Virus record (IMG/VR): IMGVR_UViG_3300030098_003003
Location: 1-37,427 of that record
Source of the DNA: a virus
Length of the DNA: 37,427 bases
Reading direction: 5' to 3' (one strand)
Position 1 is the first letter of the stretch; each line of letters begins with the position of its first letter. A program made the position numbers and the translations under genes. The notes under the pieces were generated by a model. That model saw only the letters and a list, made by a program, of their open reading frames with translations, was not told the origin of the DNA and did no database searches. This document shows positions 8,805 to 20,800 of this stretch, one piece after another.

Positions 8805-9746
8805 TTAAAAGATACTGAACATAGATCTTATACCTTCATCTCTTTGAGCTCTAGAGGCAGCCTCCATAGCATCTGCCTTGTCTTCGTCTGATCTAGCTCT
8901 ATCCATTTCTAAGTTAGCTTGACCCAACATAGTTTCTGCTCTTTGCATTTCTCTAGCTTGTACACCTTCTTCACCTCGTGCTTCTGCCATTTGTATATCC
9001 ATTTGTGCCCCGGCTGTTGCCATTTGCATATCACTAGCCGCTTTGAGTTCGGCAGCCTGCATAGCGCCTTCAGCATCCATAATAGTTTTTTGAATATCCA
9101 TGTCGGCTTGATTAGTTTGAGTATCAAGTCTACTTTGTTCAGCCGCTGTTTTTATTGATATATCTTGACTTGCTTCCGCTGCTAATTTGGCATTTGCAGC
9201 TTCTTGAGAACCAATAGTTGCTGATGCTCTTTGTGCTTGTAACGCGCCTTGATTAGCCATAGATTGTGCTAACGCTGCGATACCAGAACCACCTGCCGCA
9301 GAAGACATTTGAGACATAATATTAGCTTGCATTTGTTGGTTTTGTTGTGCTTCAAATTCTGCTTGTTGTTGATTTACAGTAAGATCTTCAAAAGCATTTT
9401 CCATATCTTCAAAAGCATTTTTTTGTTGCGCAAATTTATTTTCCATATCTGCGTAAACATTCTCTTGATCTTCATAAACATTATCTAACCCCTCGTAAGC
9501 GTTTTGTATATCCTCAAAAGGATTGCTTATATCTATTTCTTGTACATCTTCTAAAGCTTGTGTAATCGCAGTTTGAGCTGCTGTATTTGCGTCTCTAGCG
9601 TTTGTTTGCCTTTCTTTAGCATCGTTTAATGATCTTTGACCACTTATAACATTCATTACAGCCCCAGGTCCCATAATTTTAAGAGGAGAAGGTTTTAATA
9701 ATTTATTACCATTTTTGTCTAACATATTTATATCTTTATTGTTCAT
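8805..9746 (-). CDS. Probable internal virion protein (313 aa) with heptad repeats, SPLK-tagged
   Basis: The N-terminus is MNNKDINMLDKNGNKLLKPSPLK. Residues 82-123 are six exact heptads of the form N-[A/V/K]-[Y/F]-x4. The rest is rich in Gln, Ala, Met and Glu and predicted helical by eye, with a Gly/Ala/Ser segment near residues 150-175 (SSAAGGSGIAALAQSMANQG) that could be a membrane-interacting or flexible region. The protein ends in a short hydrophobic SMFSIF. Ala/Gln-rich helical proteins just upstream of larger ejected proteins are typical of podoviral internal cores (T7 gp14 position). Direct homology is not claimed. It could alternatively be a tail-associated coiled-coil protein. Confidence 0.8.
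   Translation of the reverse strand: MNNKDINMLDKNGNKLLKPSPLKIMGPGAVMNVISGQRSLNDAKERQTNARDANTAAQTAITQALEDVQEIDISNPFEDIQNAYEGLDNVYEDQENVYADMENKFAQQKNAFEDMENAFEDLTVNQQQAEFEAQQNQQMQANIMSQMSSAAGGSGIAALAQSMANQGALQAQRASATIGSQEAANAKLAAEASQDISIKTAAEQSRLDTQTNQADMDIQKTIMDAEGAMQAAELKAASDMQMATAGAQMDIQMAEARGEEGVQAREMQRAETMLGQANLEMDRARSDEDKADAMEAASRAQRDEGIRSMFSIF
9378..9503 (-). repeat. Six tandem heptad repeats (N-x-Y/F-x4)
   Basis: Within the 313-aa protein, residues 82-123 divide exactly into NAYEGLD, NVYEDQE, NVYADME, NKFAQQK, NAFEDME and NAFEDLT. An Asn recurs every seven residues with an aromatic two positions later. The regularity indicates a coiled coil or helical bundle and an origin by short tandem duplication. 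Confidence 0.85.
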
Positions 9747-9769
9747 TTTATTATCACACTTTCTGGTTA

Positions 9770-10153
9770 TTATTTACTACTTTCTACATAATCTACAGCT
9801 GTAGCAAATATTTCAGACGGTAAAGAGGAATCATTTACAAATGTTGTTTTTGCATAATATCCAACAATACCAGACGTGTTCGCTCTATTGTCTTTACTAA
9901 AAAATATATAATCCACGTTACCCGTTGGTCCAGCACTTGTGTATCCATTGTCATCATAAAAAACCTCGTTTGTATTATGATTTACTTGTGTAACTACTCC
10001 AAACGGTGTAGGTTTTGAATTTTGATATTCTGAAACTGTTCCTGGATGATTTCTACCACCTTGTCCGCTTACTGGTGTTGTCTTATATAATATATCCCCA
10101 GGTTGTATTGATACGTTTATCTGGTGACTAAAATTTATCATTTGTATTGCCAT
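9770..10153 (-). CDS. Small beta-rich virion-type protein (127 aa)
   Basis: The protein starts MAIQMINFSHQINVSIQPGDILYKTT and looks all-beta, with VSIQPGDILY and PFGVVTQVNHNTNEVFYD resembling strands of a small barrel or decoration-type domain. It has no Cys pairs, signal peptide or membrane segment. It lies between a 565-aa structural candidate and the internal-core genes with gaps of 11 and 23 bases, so it is almost certainly co-transcribed with the tail genes. A role as tail accessory or virion structural protein is inferred from place and composition only. The leader CTTAAAAATAAATAAC fits the local AT-rich start pattern. Confidence 0.75.
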   Translation of the reverse strand: MAIQMINFSHQINVSIQPGDILYKTTPVSGQGGRNHPGTVSEYQNSKPTPFGVVTQVNHNTNEVFYDDNGYTSAGPTGNVDYIFFSKDNRANTSGIVGYYAKTTFVNDSSLPSEIFATAVDYVESSK

Positions 10154-10164
10154 GTTATTTATTT

Positions 10165-11862
10165 TTAAGGATAACTTACACTTAGGAAGTTAAGTAAATT
10201 TAATGGTATTGTTATATCATCTGTACCAAATTCAACACCATAAACATTACCACGAAGGGATATTTGATCATAAGTAGCAACTGCCACGCTATCTAACTCA
10301 TATTCAACAGCGGTTCCTAATCCTTCTGCTGTTAACTTTATATTATATATATTACCTTTGTTATCTGAAATGTTGTAATCCATTACAACAGCATTACCAC
10401 TAGCGTCAAGTAATCTGTAAAACTCATCATCTGTATCTGTTCCCCAAGCCGCGTACGTACCACCATAGGTAAATCTTGGTTGTCTAGCAATATATACTCT
10501 TTTAGATGAACTTGTAGCTGACACAAGTAAATCTATAGTAGGAATGTCATTGTTATCTATAGTTGTACCTGAAACACCAGGTCCAACAATTAAGTTTGTG
10601 CTAGCTGCCACATCTTCATTTGCTTGAGTTACGGTCATTCCAGTACCAGCAAAAGTAAATGTTAACGTAGGAGATTTAATTTGTTTAGATACCGTTGATG
10701 TAGGAACTGTATTTCCAAATTTATCTACTTCTCCAATATCAATATACGGATTTAATACGTTAACATCTGATATAATTCTAGCAACAACATCGTTACTTGT
10801 AGAAGCTGTTGATATAGGTTTTGGTATTGATACCTTATATATACCATAACTTTTACCATTTTTAGCACCTGGAATAACACCTTCTATAAAACTACCACCA
10901 ACATCGAACACACCTGTTTCAGCATTTAGTATTTTTTTACTAGAATCTTGTATTAGTAATTTAAATTTTGATCCTGGAACACCTTTAACAGTAGCTATTT
11001 GATTACCCCCATAGGAACTTACATTACTAGTTTCATAAGAATATATTGCTTCTTTTTTCTTTACACCTGTGGGAGTACATGAACCATCATCATTATGTAT
11101 TTCGGTATAATCATCACGAATAATAGCACATGCTTTTAGTTTTAAATCTATAATATCACTATTAGATATTACATTTTCTTTGGGAAAAGTATAGTTAAAT
11201 ACAATTGCTTTTTTTGCAATAGAATTTTTAGCATATTTAACACTATCATCACTTTTACCTAATTGTGTTTTAATTTTATAATTTTTTCTATTTTTACTAT
11301 TAATAACATAATCAGCTTCACATAAATAATTACCATCTAAAGCTACAATGTCAACCTTTAATAAATCTTGATTTGTAGAAGATTTAGACGCCATAACATA
11401 TGTAATTGATTTTTTATCATCACAAACAACTCTGCTGAATTCTCTTAATTCATTAGCAGGTGTAACACTAGTTAATAAACCATCTTGATTTGGAATATTG
11501 ATAGTTAATTTTAAAATATTAGCTGAAACTTTACCCGAACCACTAACAGGAATATCTATATTGATAAAATCTTTAGGCATAACAAAGTTATCTTTTAACT
11601 TAACAACAGCGACAACTCTATTATCTTCATTTATTTTATTAGTAGTATTTTCATATGTAACAGATTCAACTTCTTTTGGTAAATAACCAGACGTAAAATC
11701 ATCAGCATTTAATATATAACCTTTTTTAGGTATAATATTCAACCTTGTGATAGCGTCTAAATCTCCTTTAGCTACACTACCACCAGGTTTTTCTTTCGAC
11801 ACATTGTATTCAACGGTGAAATTTTTATTAAAAGCGCTTGATCTAATTACTTTGTTTGCCAT
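10165..11862 (-). CDS. Beta-rich structural protein, probably tail-associated (565 aa)
   Basis: The protein begins MANKVIRSSAFNKNFTVEYNV and is rich in Val, Ile, Thr, Ser and Asn with many alternating hydrophobic stretches, as in stacked beta-sandwich domains. A middle part (about residues 260-345) contains SYETSNVSSYGGNQIATVKG and FKLLIQDSS, suggestive of an Ig-like or jelly-roll domain. No enzymatic motif was found. It follows the giant muzzle-like gene after 18 bases and shares the AAATTAAAATTAAAAC leader. Tail fibre, tail collar or head fibre are all possible; I do not recognise the family. Confidence 0.75.
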   Translation of the reverse strand: MANKVIRSSAFNKNFTVEYNVSKEKPGGSVAKGDLDAITRLNIIPKKGYILNADDFTSGYLPKEVESVTYENTTNKINEDNRVVAVVKLKDNFVMPKDFINIDIPVSGSGKVSANILKLTINIPNQDGLLTSVTPANELREFSRVVCDDKKSITYVMASKSSTNQDLLKVDIVALDGNYLCEADYVINSKNRKNYKIKTQLGKSDDSVKYAKNSIAKKAIVFNYTFPKENVISNSDIIDLKLKACAIIRDDYTEIHNDDGSCTPTGVKKKEAIYSYETSNVSSYGGNQIATVKGVPGSKFKLLIQDSSKKILNAETGVFDVGGSFIEGVIPGAKNGKSYGIYKVSIPKPISTASTSNDVVARIISDVNVLNPYIDIGEVDKFGNTVPTSTVSKQIKSPTLTFTFAGTGMTVTQANEDVAASTNLIVGPGVSGTTIDNNDIPTIDLLVSATSSSKRVYIARQPRFTYGGTYAAWGTDTDDEFYRLLDASGNAVVMDYNISDNKGNIYNIKLTAEGLGTAVEYELDSVAVATYDQISLRGNVYGVEFGTDDITIPLNLLNFLSVSYP

Positions 11863-11880
11863 GTTTTAATTTTAATTTAT

Positions 11881-14800
11881 CTAGTTTGGTACAGTAATTT
11901 GTGAATATGGATAACCATCGTGATTATTAGTAAAACCTTGAATTCCACTTGATCCATGTATACATTCCCAAGTAACATTTAAACCACTTATTGTTGTTCC
12001 ACATTCAACATCAACACTAAAACTACAAGTATCATTATTACATATTGAACTAGCAACACTTTGGGGACCACGATAAGAGGCGTATTGATAGTTTCCAAGG
12101 TGTATTTCGTACATTAATTGCATTTCTCCGAAACACACACCTGATTCAGGCCCGTAATGCTGACCATCACCAGGTCTTGTGCCAGTTTGAGAAACTCTAA
12201 TAGGAGGCATATTATGGTTAACTGCTTGGTAACCATTTCTCGGCCACGTAACAGTCATTGTTCTGTGATCCCCACTAGACGCAACACCAGCCATACCATT
12301 CCCGTTTGTTGTTGTAAATTTAGGTCCAAATGTAACGCCTTGATTTGGTATAACTATACCATATACACTTCCACCGCCATTTGGACCAGAAAACGTTGAA
12401 GGCTGAGGACAATCTGTACAAAAACCTGGACTTCCATGGGTAACAGTTGGAGTGCACCCACTAGAACATTCTCCATTTGGAGGACAATCATCATAACATT
12501 CATGTATACTTGCATATATCCCACTACCATCTCCCGGATCTACACAAGCATCAAAATGCGTATAACCACCTAGACAATTGTATGATACCTCTGAAAGTGG
12601 AGGAGGTGGAGGTGGTTGAGGATTAAGACAATCGGCGAGTCCATTGTTATCACACTCATGCCATGTGTTAAATGAACCACCTGTACCATTTATTAACGTA
12701 CACACACCTTCAAAACACTCAAATGAGTCCGCACAGTGCACGGTAACTACTTCACAAACCTCGCATCCATTAGCGTCAGTTAAGTGAATTTTATAATTAC
12801 CTTCTGGAACACCGCCTGTTAAACTACTAGGGTTGTTAAAATAAGAAGTACTAGCATATCGAGTTGTCCATGGTGCTTGATTTGGCCCATCAACAATAAC
12901 TCCAGTGTCCGCGTTTGTTATAGTATAAGTATAACTTATACCACTCCCTATATTGTATTGAGGAAGACCCGCAATTTGCGAACCAGTACCATGTGTCCAA
13001 GGCGTAAAATATATAATCCCATTACTTTCCCCACATGTCGCGGGTGTTGTTGTTCTAAAATCAATTCTAGGTGGATCAAAACCTGCACAAGCTGGAACTG
13101 GATCACAATCCGGAGGTCTACAACTAGTTTGGCAATCAGCTAAAGTACTATACGCTCCGCTTCCATCACCAGGATCAGTACAAGTCCAGATCAAATTATT
13201 ACCAAATTGTTGAGGAAGAAAATGTGTATACATCCAACCACAATCATATGATTCAGAAATAGGAGGTATACAATTAGTTTGACAAGTAGCTAAATCCGCG
13301 TACGTTCCACTACCATCTCCTGGATCTATACAATTACCATTAACACACTCCCAAGATTCTGGTACATTACAATTTTGTTGACAAGCAGCTAAACCACCGT
13401 TTCCAGCGTGATAATCACCACTACCATCACCAGGGTCAATACAACTACCAACATCTGAGTGACAATTCCAAGTTACAGGCGTACAATTTGTTTGACAAGC
13501 GGCTAATCCACCATTGTTTTGATTGTACTGTCCATTACCTGTTCCTGGATCTACACATGCGCCATTAATACAATCCCATGATGCCAAAGGAGCTGTTGTA
13601 TCTGTAGCATATCCAAGACCCTGAACTGAAAACTCTGCAGTATCTATACTATCATGTATACCAGCATCTTCAAATCCACGTATATAATTATACCATTTAC
13701 TACATTCTTTTCCTATAAATTCTGGTATATAACCATCTTGACAATCTGTAGTTATTTCTTCAACTTTCCAACCATTTTTATCCCAATTGTTATAATTAAC
13801 AATCGCAGAATTAACTAAGTTATTATTGTTATCATAAAGATCATTAGTATCATTTAAATCCCGTGTTATCTCAGCTTGTGAACCTTCGTAATTTATTGTT
13901 TTAAATCTTTTTACATTACCTTGTTTTCCATTGTATACAGTAGTAATAGTTGATAAGCTTTGTATACCATAAAAATTATTTCTAGGATACTGAATAGTAA
14001 CTTCAGTTCCACTATTAATAGCAACATCTTCAGAAACCTCAATATTACTAATTTCTTTTTTACTAGGAGTTGATGCATGAATAAAACCAGGTCCAGTAGC
14101 TAGATCAATAGCGGTGACCGTTGTACCGTGTCTAATACCATCACCAATAACATTAGCTCCTATTACAACTTCTTTTGAGTTAATATCATTAACCTTTGAT
14201 CCAAGTTGACTAGTAATAGATACTATTTTAGTATCAATATTTCTATGGTGCTCCCACATCTCACCAATAGTACCATGACCAGGTATACTATAATAATCGT
14301 TATTAGGTACCGTATAATAACTATTGTTATGACTAAACCCGTCTTGTTGAATAAAACTTTTAAAACTAACCCAACCTTTAGTGCTTTCGGAATAACTTAA
14401 CGTATAAGTTTTATTTTCTGGATTATGAGATTTTTCAGTTGTTTGTATGGTTAAATTATATTGATCTTTTACTTCGTCATAACTACCTATTATACTTTTA
14501 CCATCTTCTTTTTTTGCACCATATAAATAATCTTTAAACCAATCTTTCATACCGTAATTAGATATATTGGTTATACCATCTCTCGATAATCTTAATACAG
14601 AACCTTTAGTTTGATCTGTAAAGTACAATCTATATGATTCAGCGGCAAATGATTCTGGATGTTTACCTATTCCATATTCACCAACAAAAGGTATTGTTTG
14701 ACCTAAAACATTAGCACTAGCGGTAACATTTGTATTTCCATCAGCGTTAAATAAAGCATCTTTTTTAGCAAGTATTTTGAATACTTTATTTTCACAAAAC

Positions 14801-17800
14801 GTAACTAAATCTGTATCTCTAGCATATAATTTTTGAATACTACCATTTTCTGGATTTATATCTTTAGTTATAGGCTCCGCTTGTATAAATTGATTTGTTT
14901 CATTTATTCCGCTTGTAGAGTTGTATATTCCAGAAAATATTAATCCTGATTTTTTTCTTTCTTCTTCATAAGCTTCAGCTAAAGGAGCAGAAGCTTTAAC
15001 ACCTTTGTCTATAGTAACGGCGTTATAATCATCTCTTATTCTATTTGACTCCACACCATTACCAAATGAATAACAATTAAAGTAACTTAACGTACGTCTT
15101 TCATTATGCGTTATTGGTTCTATTTCTATTAAAGTTGGAGAATAAACGGCTAAAATGTTAGCTTTAATTGTAAGTTCATCTTGTTGGGCACCATACCATC
15201 TTCCTTGTCCATTAAATTTAAAAGTTAATTGACTACCAATAGGTGGATTTGTTGGTGTACCAGCTGGAACTGTACCTTCATAAATATGTGAATTTAACCA
15301 TATTAAATTATCTTGAATACCATCTACTATACCACTTAGTGTGTTACCACTAGCATCTGAAGCACCAATTGTACATGTTGATAGAACTGGTATGTATTCT
15401 TCATCTCTATAATGGTAATCAACCCAACCATCATCATTTGGTAAAAGAAGTTCTTCATTACGATGTCTTTTTAGTGATATAGGATATGATGGACTTGCCG
15501 CATAATATATATCTAAACCTACATCTTCCATTGGTTCTGTTTCAAAAATAGCAGGATTAGTACTCATAGGCTTATCTGTTTCATCACCTTCGTAGACACC
15601 AACTATTTCTATAGTAGTTTGGTTTAAACCTCTTTCATGCAATCCAATGTGTTGGCCGGTCGCTTGACTTGCTGCGTCATTAGACTGTTCATAATCTTTG
15701 TAAGTCGCAACATTGGTACCAACGTATGCTGGTACAGTATCTGCATTCCAATAACTACTTAAATTATACATACGGAATCTACGACCAAAAGATGTTGGTG
15801 TAGCACCTTTAGCATAACCACCTGTAAAATCAGTAAAGTCCATACCACCTGGTACACCCGAAGGTTGAGATCCACTTCCTTTAGCTAAGTGAGGGAAAAT
15901 ACCTCCCATATCAACATCATACACTTTTCTACCACCTAGTATATTAGCTTTACCATTTTCATCAACGTGTCTCGTTATTGGATGGAATCCATTTGGCCCC
16001 ATACCTATTTTTCTATCTAATTTTACGGTATATCTTATTCTTTTATTTAAAAAGTGACTACCATATGCCCAACTTTTAGGCCAAGATAAATTACTAGGAT
16101 CATTGTAAAAATCAGATAAAAACGATGTTTTACCAGCTAATGATTGTGTACCATTAACACCTTCCGCGTTAAGACCTCCCAAAGGTGGGTTTACACCAGC
16201 AGTTGCTCCGGCGCCCATATCTGGAACAGGAGAACCACAACCTAGTGAAGGTTGCCATGATGGATCAATAGGATATCTTCCAATTGGTGCTTCGTAATTA
16301 TAAACTTCTTGTGGTGGAGAGCATGCTGTTATAGTATATACTATTTGATCTGGATCTTGTTTAAATCTAAATTTAGTACCAGGTGTTTTAAGATATTGTG
16401 CAAATTCTAATTCTCCTTGATATTTATCTAATTCAGCTTCCCATTCCCCGTCTATTGGTCTATTAGTTGTCCCTTGTGTATCTCCTATACCAAAATACGA
16501 TATATCCATATACGAAACATGTTCACCATCCCAAATACCATTACCTGAGTAACCACTAGCCGCGCCAACTTTATCTATAAACCATCTATCCCAATCTTTT
16601 GATGCTGCCCATCTAATATCAGGATTATCTGCATCTATAGCACTTTGTCTTAATAAATCATATCCTTCGTAAAGTGCAGTCCAATCTTCAGATAATTTTT
16701 TTATAGTATTTGCGTCGTAAATCCATTTACCATAACTATTACCAAATTCATCTTCACCTTTACCTTGCCCTACATCATTACCAGTAGGTGAGTAATAAGG
16801 AGATCTAACATCTGTAGCTGGATATGTATCTATATTTGTTCTTTGAGAATTACATAATATACCAAACCCCATATTATCACCCCATATAGCGGGTTTATTA
16901 AAAGGATTTATACCCGCCCAAGTTGTGGTGGCTACCGAATCTAAAGTTGTTGATGGAACAACATTAGGTGGAGTACCAGTACAATTATTAAACTCTCTAC
17001 CAACACTAGCCATAGCGCCAATACCAGTATGTGCATAACCAAAGTTTGTATGATCTGCTGGTGTATTTGGACTACCAGGTTGCGGTATATGTGTATTTTC
17101 TACTAAAGCCACGAAATCAGTTCCTGGTGGCGACCAAAAACTAGGTATAAACGAAGGCCAATCATTAGATTGTCTACCTAACATTGTCCCCCAAATAGGA
17201 TTACAATCTGGAGTTTGTGTTGGTCTACAATCAAATATAAACCAATCATATAAATTACTTAAAAACGTAGTACCACCATGAACATTTGGAGGTGATGGCA
17301 CAATTGTAGCAGAGCCTGTTGGTGCTGCTCCAGAATAACATCCAGGACCAAAAGGCCAAGGCCAGTCAGCGGAGCTAAATGGTTGTATTCCTGAGTTACC
17401 ATCTATATTCCACGCTCCATAACCAGTCCAATAAGTAATTCCAGTTGGTGGGGTAGGTGACCATTGATTTAAGTAAGTATACGCTTGGAATCCAGCAGGT
17501 AAATCTGGTGGGAAAGTAATAGATGATTGATTTGGTTTTTGCCAACCAGCTTCCCCAGCGTATTGATGCAAACTACTCATTATTTGAGGGTTTTCTACTC
17601 TACACGCGTTATAATCTGGTTGATGCCCCAAAGGATTTTGATAACCAGAACCTTGACCACCTAATGTGCTCATATCATAACCACCGTCAACAGGGCCATG
17701 AGGAATATAATTTGTAAATTGTTGAGGACCCGTGGTTCCTATTACTTGTTGTCCAAATGCGTTATAGTGTATAGGTGTAGAACGTTGGTTAGGATAAACA

Positions 17801-20800
17801 TCTGCATCTACCATTGGTGACATTCTAGACCAATCTTGTACACCCGGGTGAGCAGCGCTAATATATTTTATATCCCTACTCATTAATACTTGATAATCAG
17901 CAGATGCAGCTGTCTTTGCAGCTATTATATTGTTTTCAATAATACCATCTCTATGTATTTTAACGAAAAATCTACCATCAAACTGTGCTTTATCTCTTAC
18001 TATAGTTGTTTTAGCTTCTACTGATAACCCTCTTGATAATTCTAAGTTATCAGTTGGAGTACAAAATCCTAAATCACTACCCATAACTTTTTCAAGCACT
18101 ATACTAACTAAAGATGTGTCCACACCTGCCTCTTCTTCTACAGTGGTAATTGTTCCACCAGTAGAAGGATCTGGTACTTCAATTTCTTGTAGTTGTGGCG
18201 AAGCACCAATACGAGCAAAGTGAGCTACATCATACCATTTTGATTTATTTGATAAAAGATTAGCTGTACTACTATAACTAGAAGAAAAACCAGGGGCTTG
18301 TACTACCCTAACTTGAACTGCTCTTTCAGAATCTAATTCAGCAAAAACTGATTGATCCCAGTATTCGGCATATATATCTAGATTTCTACGTTCTGGTAAT
18401 GGTAATCCCGTTGAATAAAACATACCCGAAGCCCAACCGCCAGGTTTACCACCTGTTCCCCAACCAGGAGGAGGTAACATAACTGGTAAACTACCCCAAA
18501 ATTGCTCTTCTTTCTTTATAAAAGGAGGGGCATCGTTTTTTATAGATAAAACTTTATAAGTAGTTTCATCAATAACTGCTTTATCATTATCATGTTGCTT
18601 TTTTAGTATTAAATGGGTTTCATCTGTTATTTTATTTCTTTCCGAAGAAGGAAATGACAACCATATACCACCATCTTCGGCGTCATACCATCTATCTAAT
18701 GCTAAATTATAATATTCGTTTGAAGTTTCTTTTATATAAAAAGTATAAGATTCAGCCCACTCAGGATAATCTGTATTTAAAGATACATTTATCTTATTAA
18801 ATTTTACAGCTTCTGATTTAGAAATTTTAAAGGTACCTGATTCCGAAGTTAAAACAGGTGTTTCTCTACCATATCTATCTCTATATACAACGCCCAACTG
18901 ATAATTTCTCATTGATTTTAGAGATTTAGCTGGTAATCCAGACGTCGTAGATTGTCCTGATGCTAAACTAGTAGGATCGAAAGAATCTATATCAACACTA
19001 AATATTGGCTTTATAGGTAAATCACTATTATCTAAAACATTATAATTTTGTACATAATTAGCATAAATCAATCTATTAGCTGTTATTTCTTGTGCTTGAG
19101 CTACTCTAGGTACATTATCCCATGGTCTTAATAATTGATTAGAAGGAAGTACGGCATGTATTAAATCTGTAGTAATTGTATATACACCTTTGTTTTCTGT
19201 TTGCGAATTACCTACTGTATGCCAAGGGTTTGTTGTTAATGGAGCTATGGCTGGATCAATTGGTTTAAGACTATCAACAGTATAAATATTTGGAGAATTA
19301 GATTCTTTATATAAAATATCTATTTGAACAACATCTTTAGGTATATTTTTAGGTACCCATTCTGTAACTTTTAATGATCTAACATTATTTGACATACCTA
19401 AATTATAACCTTTTTTAGGTAAATAATCAAATTCACCAGGTATAAAAGCTACTTCTGACCAAGGACTAAAAACAGAATATTCTCCATCTTCAAATTTATA
19501 TCTATAACCAAATTTAGGAAACTTTTTCTCAAACATTGGTGGTTTTTGAACAAGTTTTACATCAAAAAAGCTACTGGCATCAATAATAACAGGTGTGTTA
19601 GCTGATATCGATGTGATTCTAACTTGTAAAACACCTGTTGGAAACCCGTTTAACGTAGGGTTCGCTGTTGTTGGTGTCATATGGGGATTAGTTATAATAA
19701 CATTAATATAACATGTTTGTGTATTACCGTAAACATTTAAAAATGTACCAGTTATTTCTAACTTATCATTAATTTGCCAATCCTCACCACTTTGACTTGG
19801 TATTATAGGTATAAGTATTTCATCTCCAACACTAGACAATTCCTTAAACTCATTACAAAAAATACTGTAATGTGTCATACCAACAGTGTCTCCCGTAAGA
19901 GGATCTTGCATAGGTGTTGATAAGTCTGGTCTTGAAGCACCAAGTACATTTGTACCACTAGGATAAAAAGGATTGAAATTAGGATCGCTAGGATCAGTAG
20001 GAAAAGGAGTTGTGTTTGTTGGTGGGTCTAAAAACTCATCGTATGTAACACCGGAAAAATTACCACGTATATCTATTACACCATCGTTGTTAACGTCTGG
20101 TTGAATATAACTAAACATTTCTAATTTAGGAGGAGTTGTAGGACCTTTTCGTATAACAGAAATATGTTTTTCTTGTACATATAATGGTCTACAAATACAA
20201 TAATTACTATTATAATATCCAGACATTCCAGTGTGACAAGGATTTATTGTAGGATCATATCTGTCATCAAGACCTCTGTTGACACCAGTATATTCGGTTA
20301 ATACTGCATCATCGAAAACAAAATTTATACTTGGATCAACTTGTACCCATTGCTGTAACCCATCATCAATTAAGGTAGTTGTAGTTTGGTTAAAACTACC
20401 ACCAACAGAACTTAAAGTTTGAGTATATATTTGTGTGGTAATTCCAGTACCTGTTGGTCCTTGTGGTGCTAATGGAGGCGGCGCAGCTGCCATGTAACTT
20501 ATAGATGGCGTATTTTCAGCATCATTTAACAATTCAACAAACGAAGATAAAGATTCATCTCCATAATCTATTGATGAAACACGTTGGGTTGTACAACCTT
20601 GACTTCCATACTGTGTAGTGATTGAAGATGTTGGTGTGAGTGTATTTGTATTAACAATATCATTAGTATATTGTGTTGAAGTTGAATCATTACAACTTCC
20701 ATCGTTAATAGTAGCTGCTGGATTATAATTTTTTGATAAAGGATCTGTACAACCCATTATACTACTTAATCGCTTTTTTCCTCCTGAATTACAAAGATCC

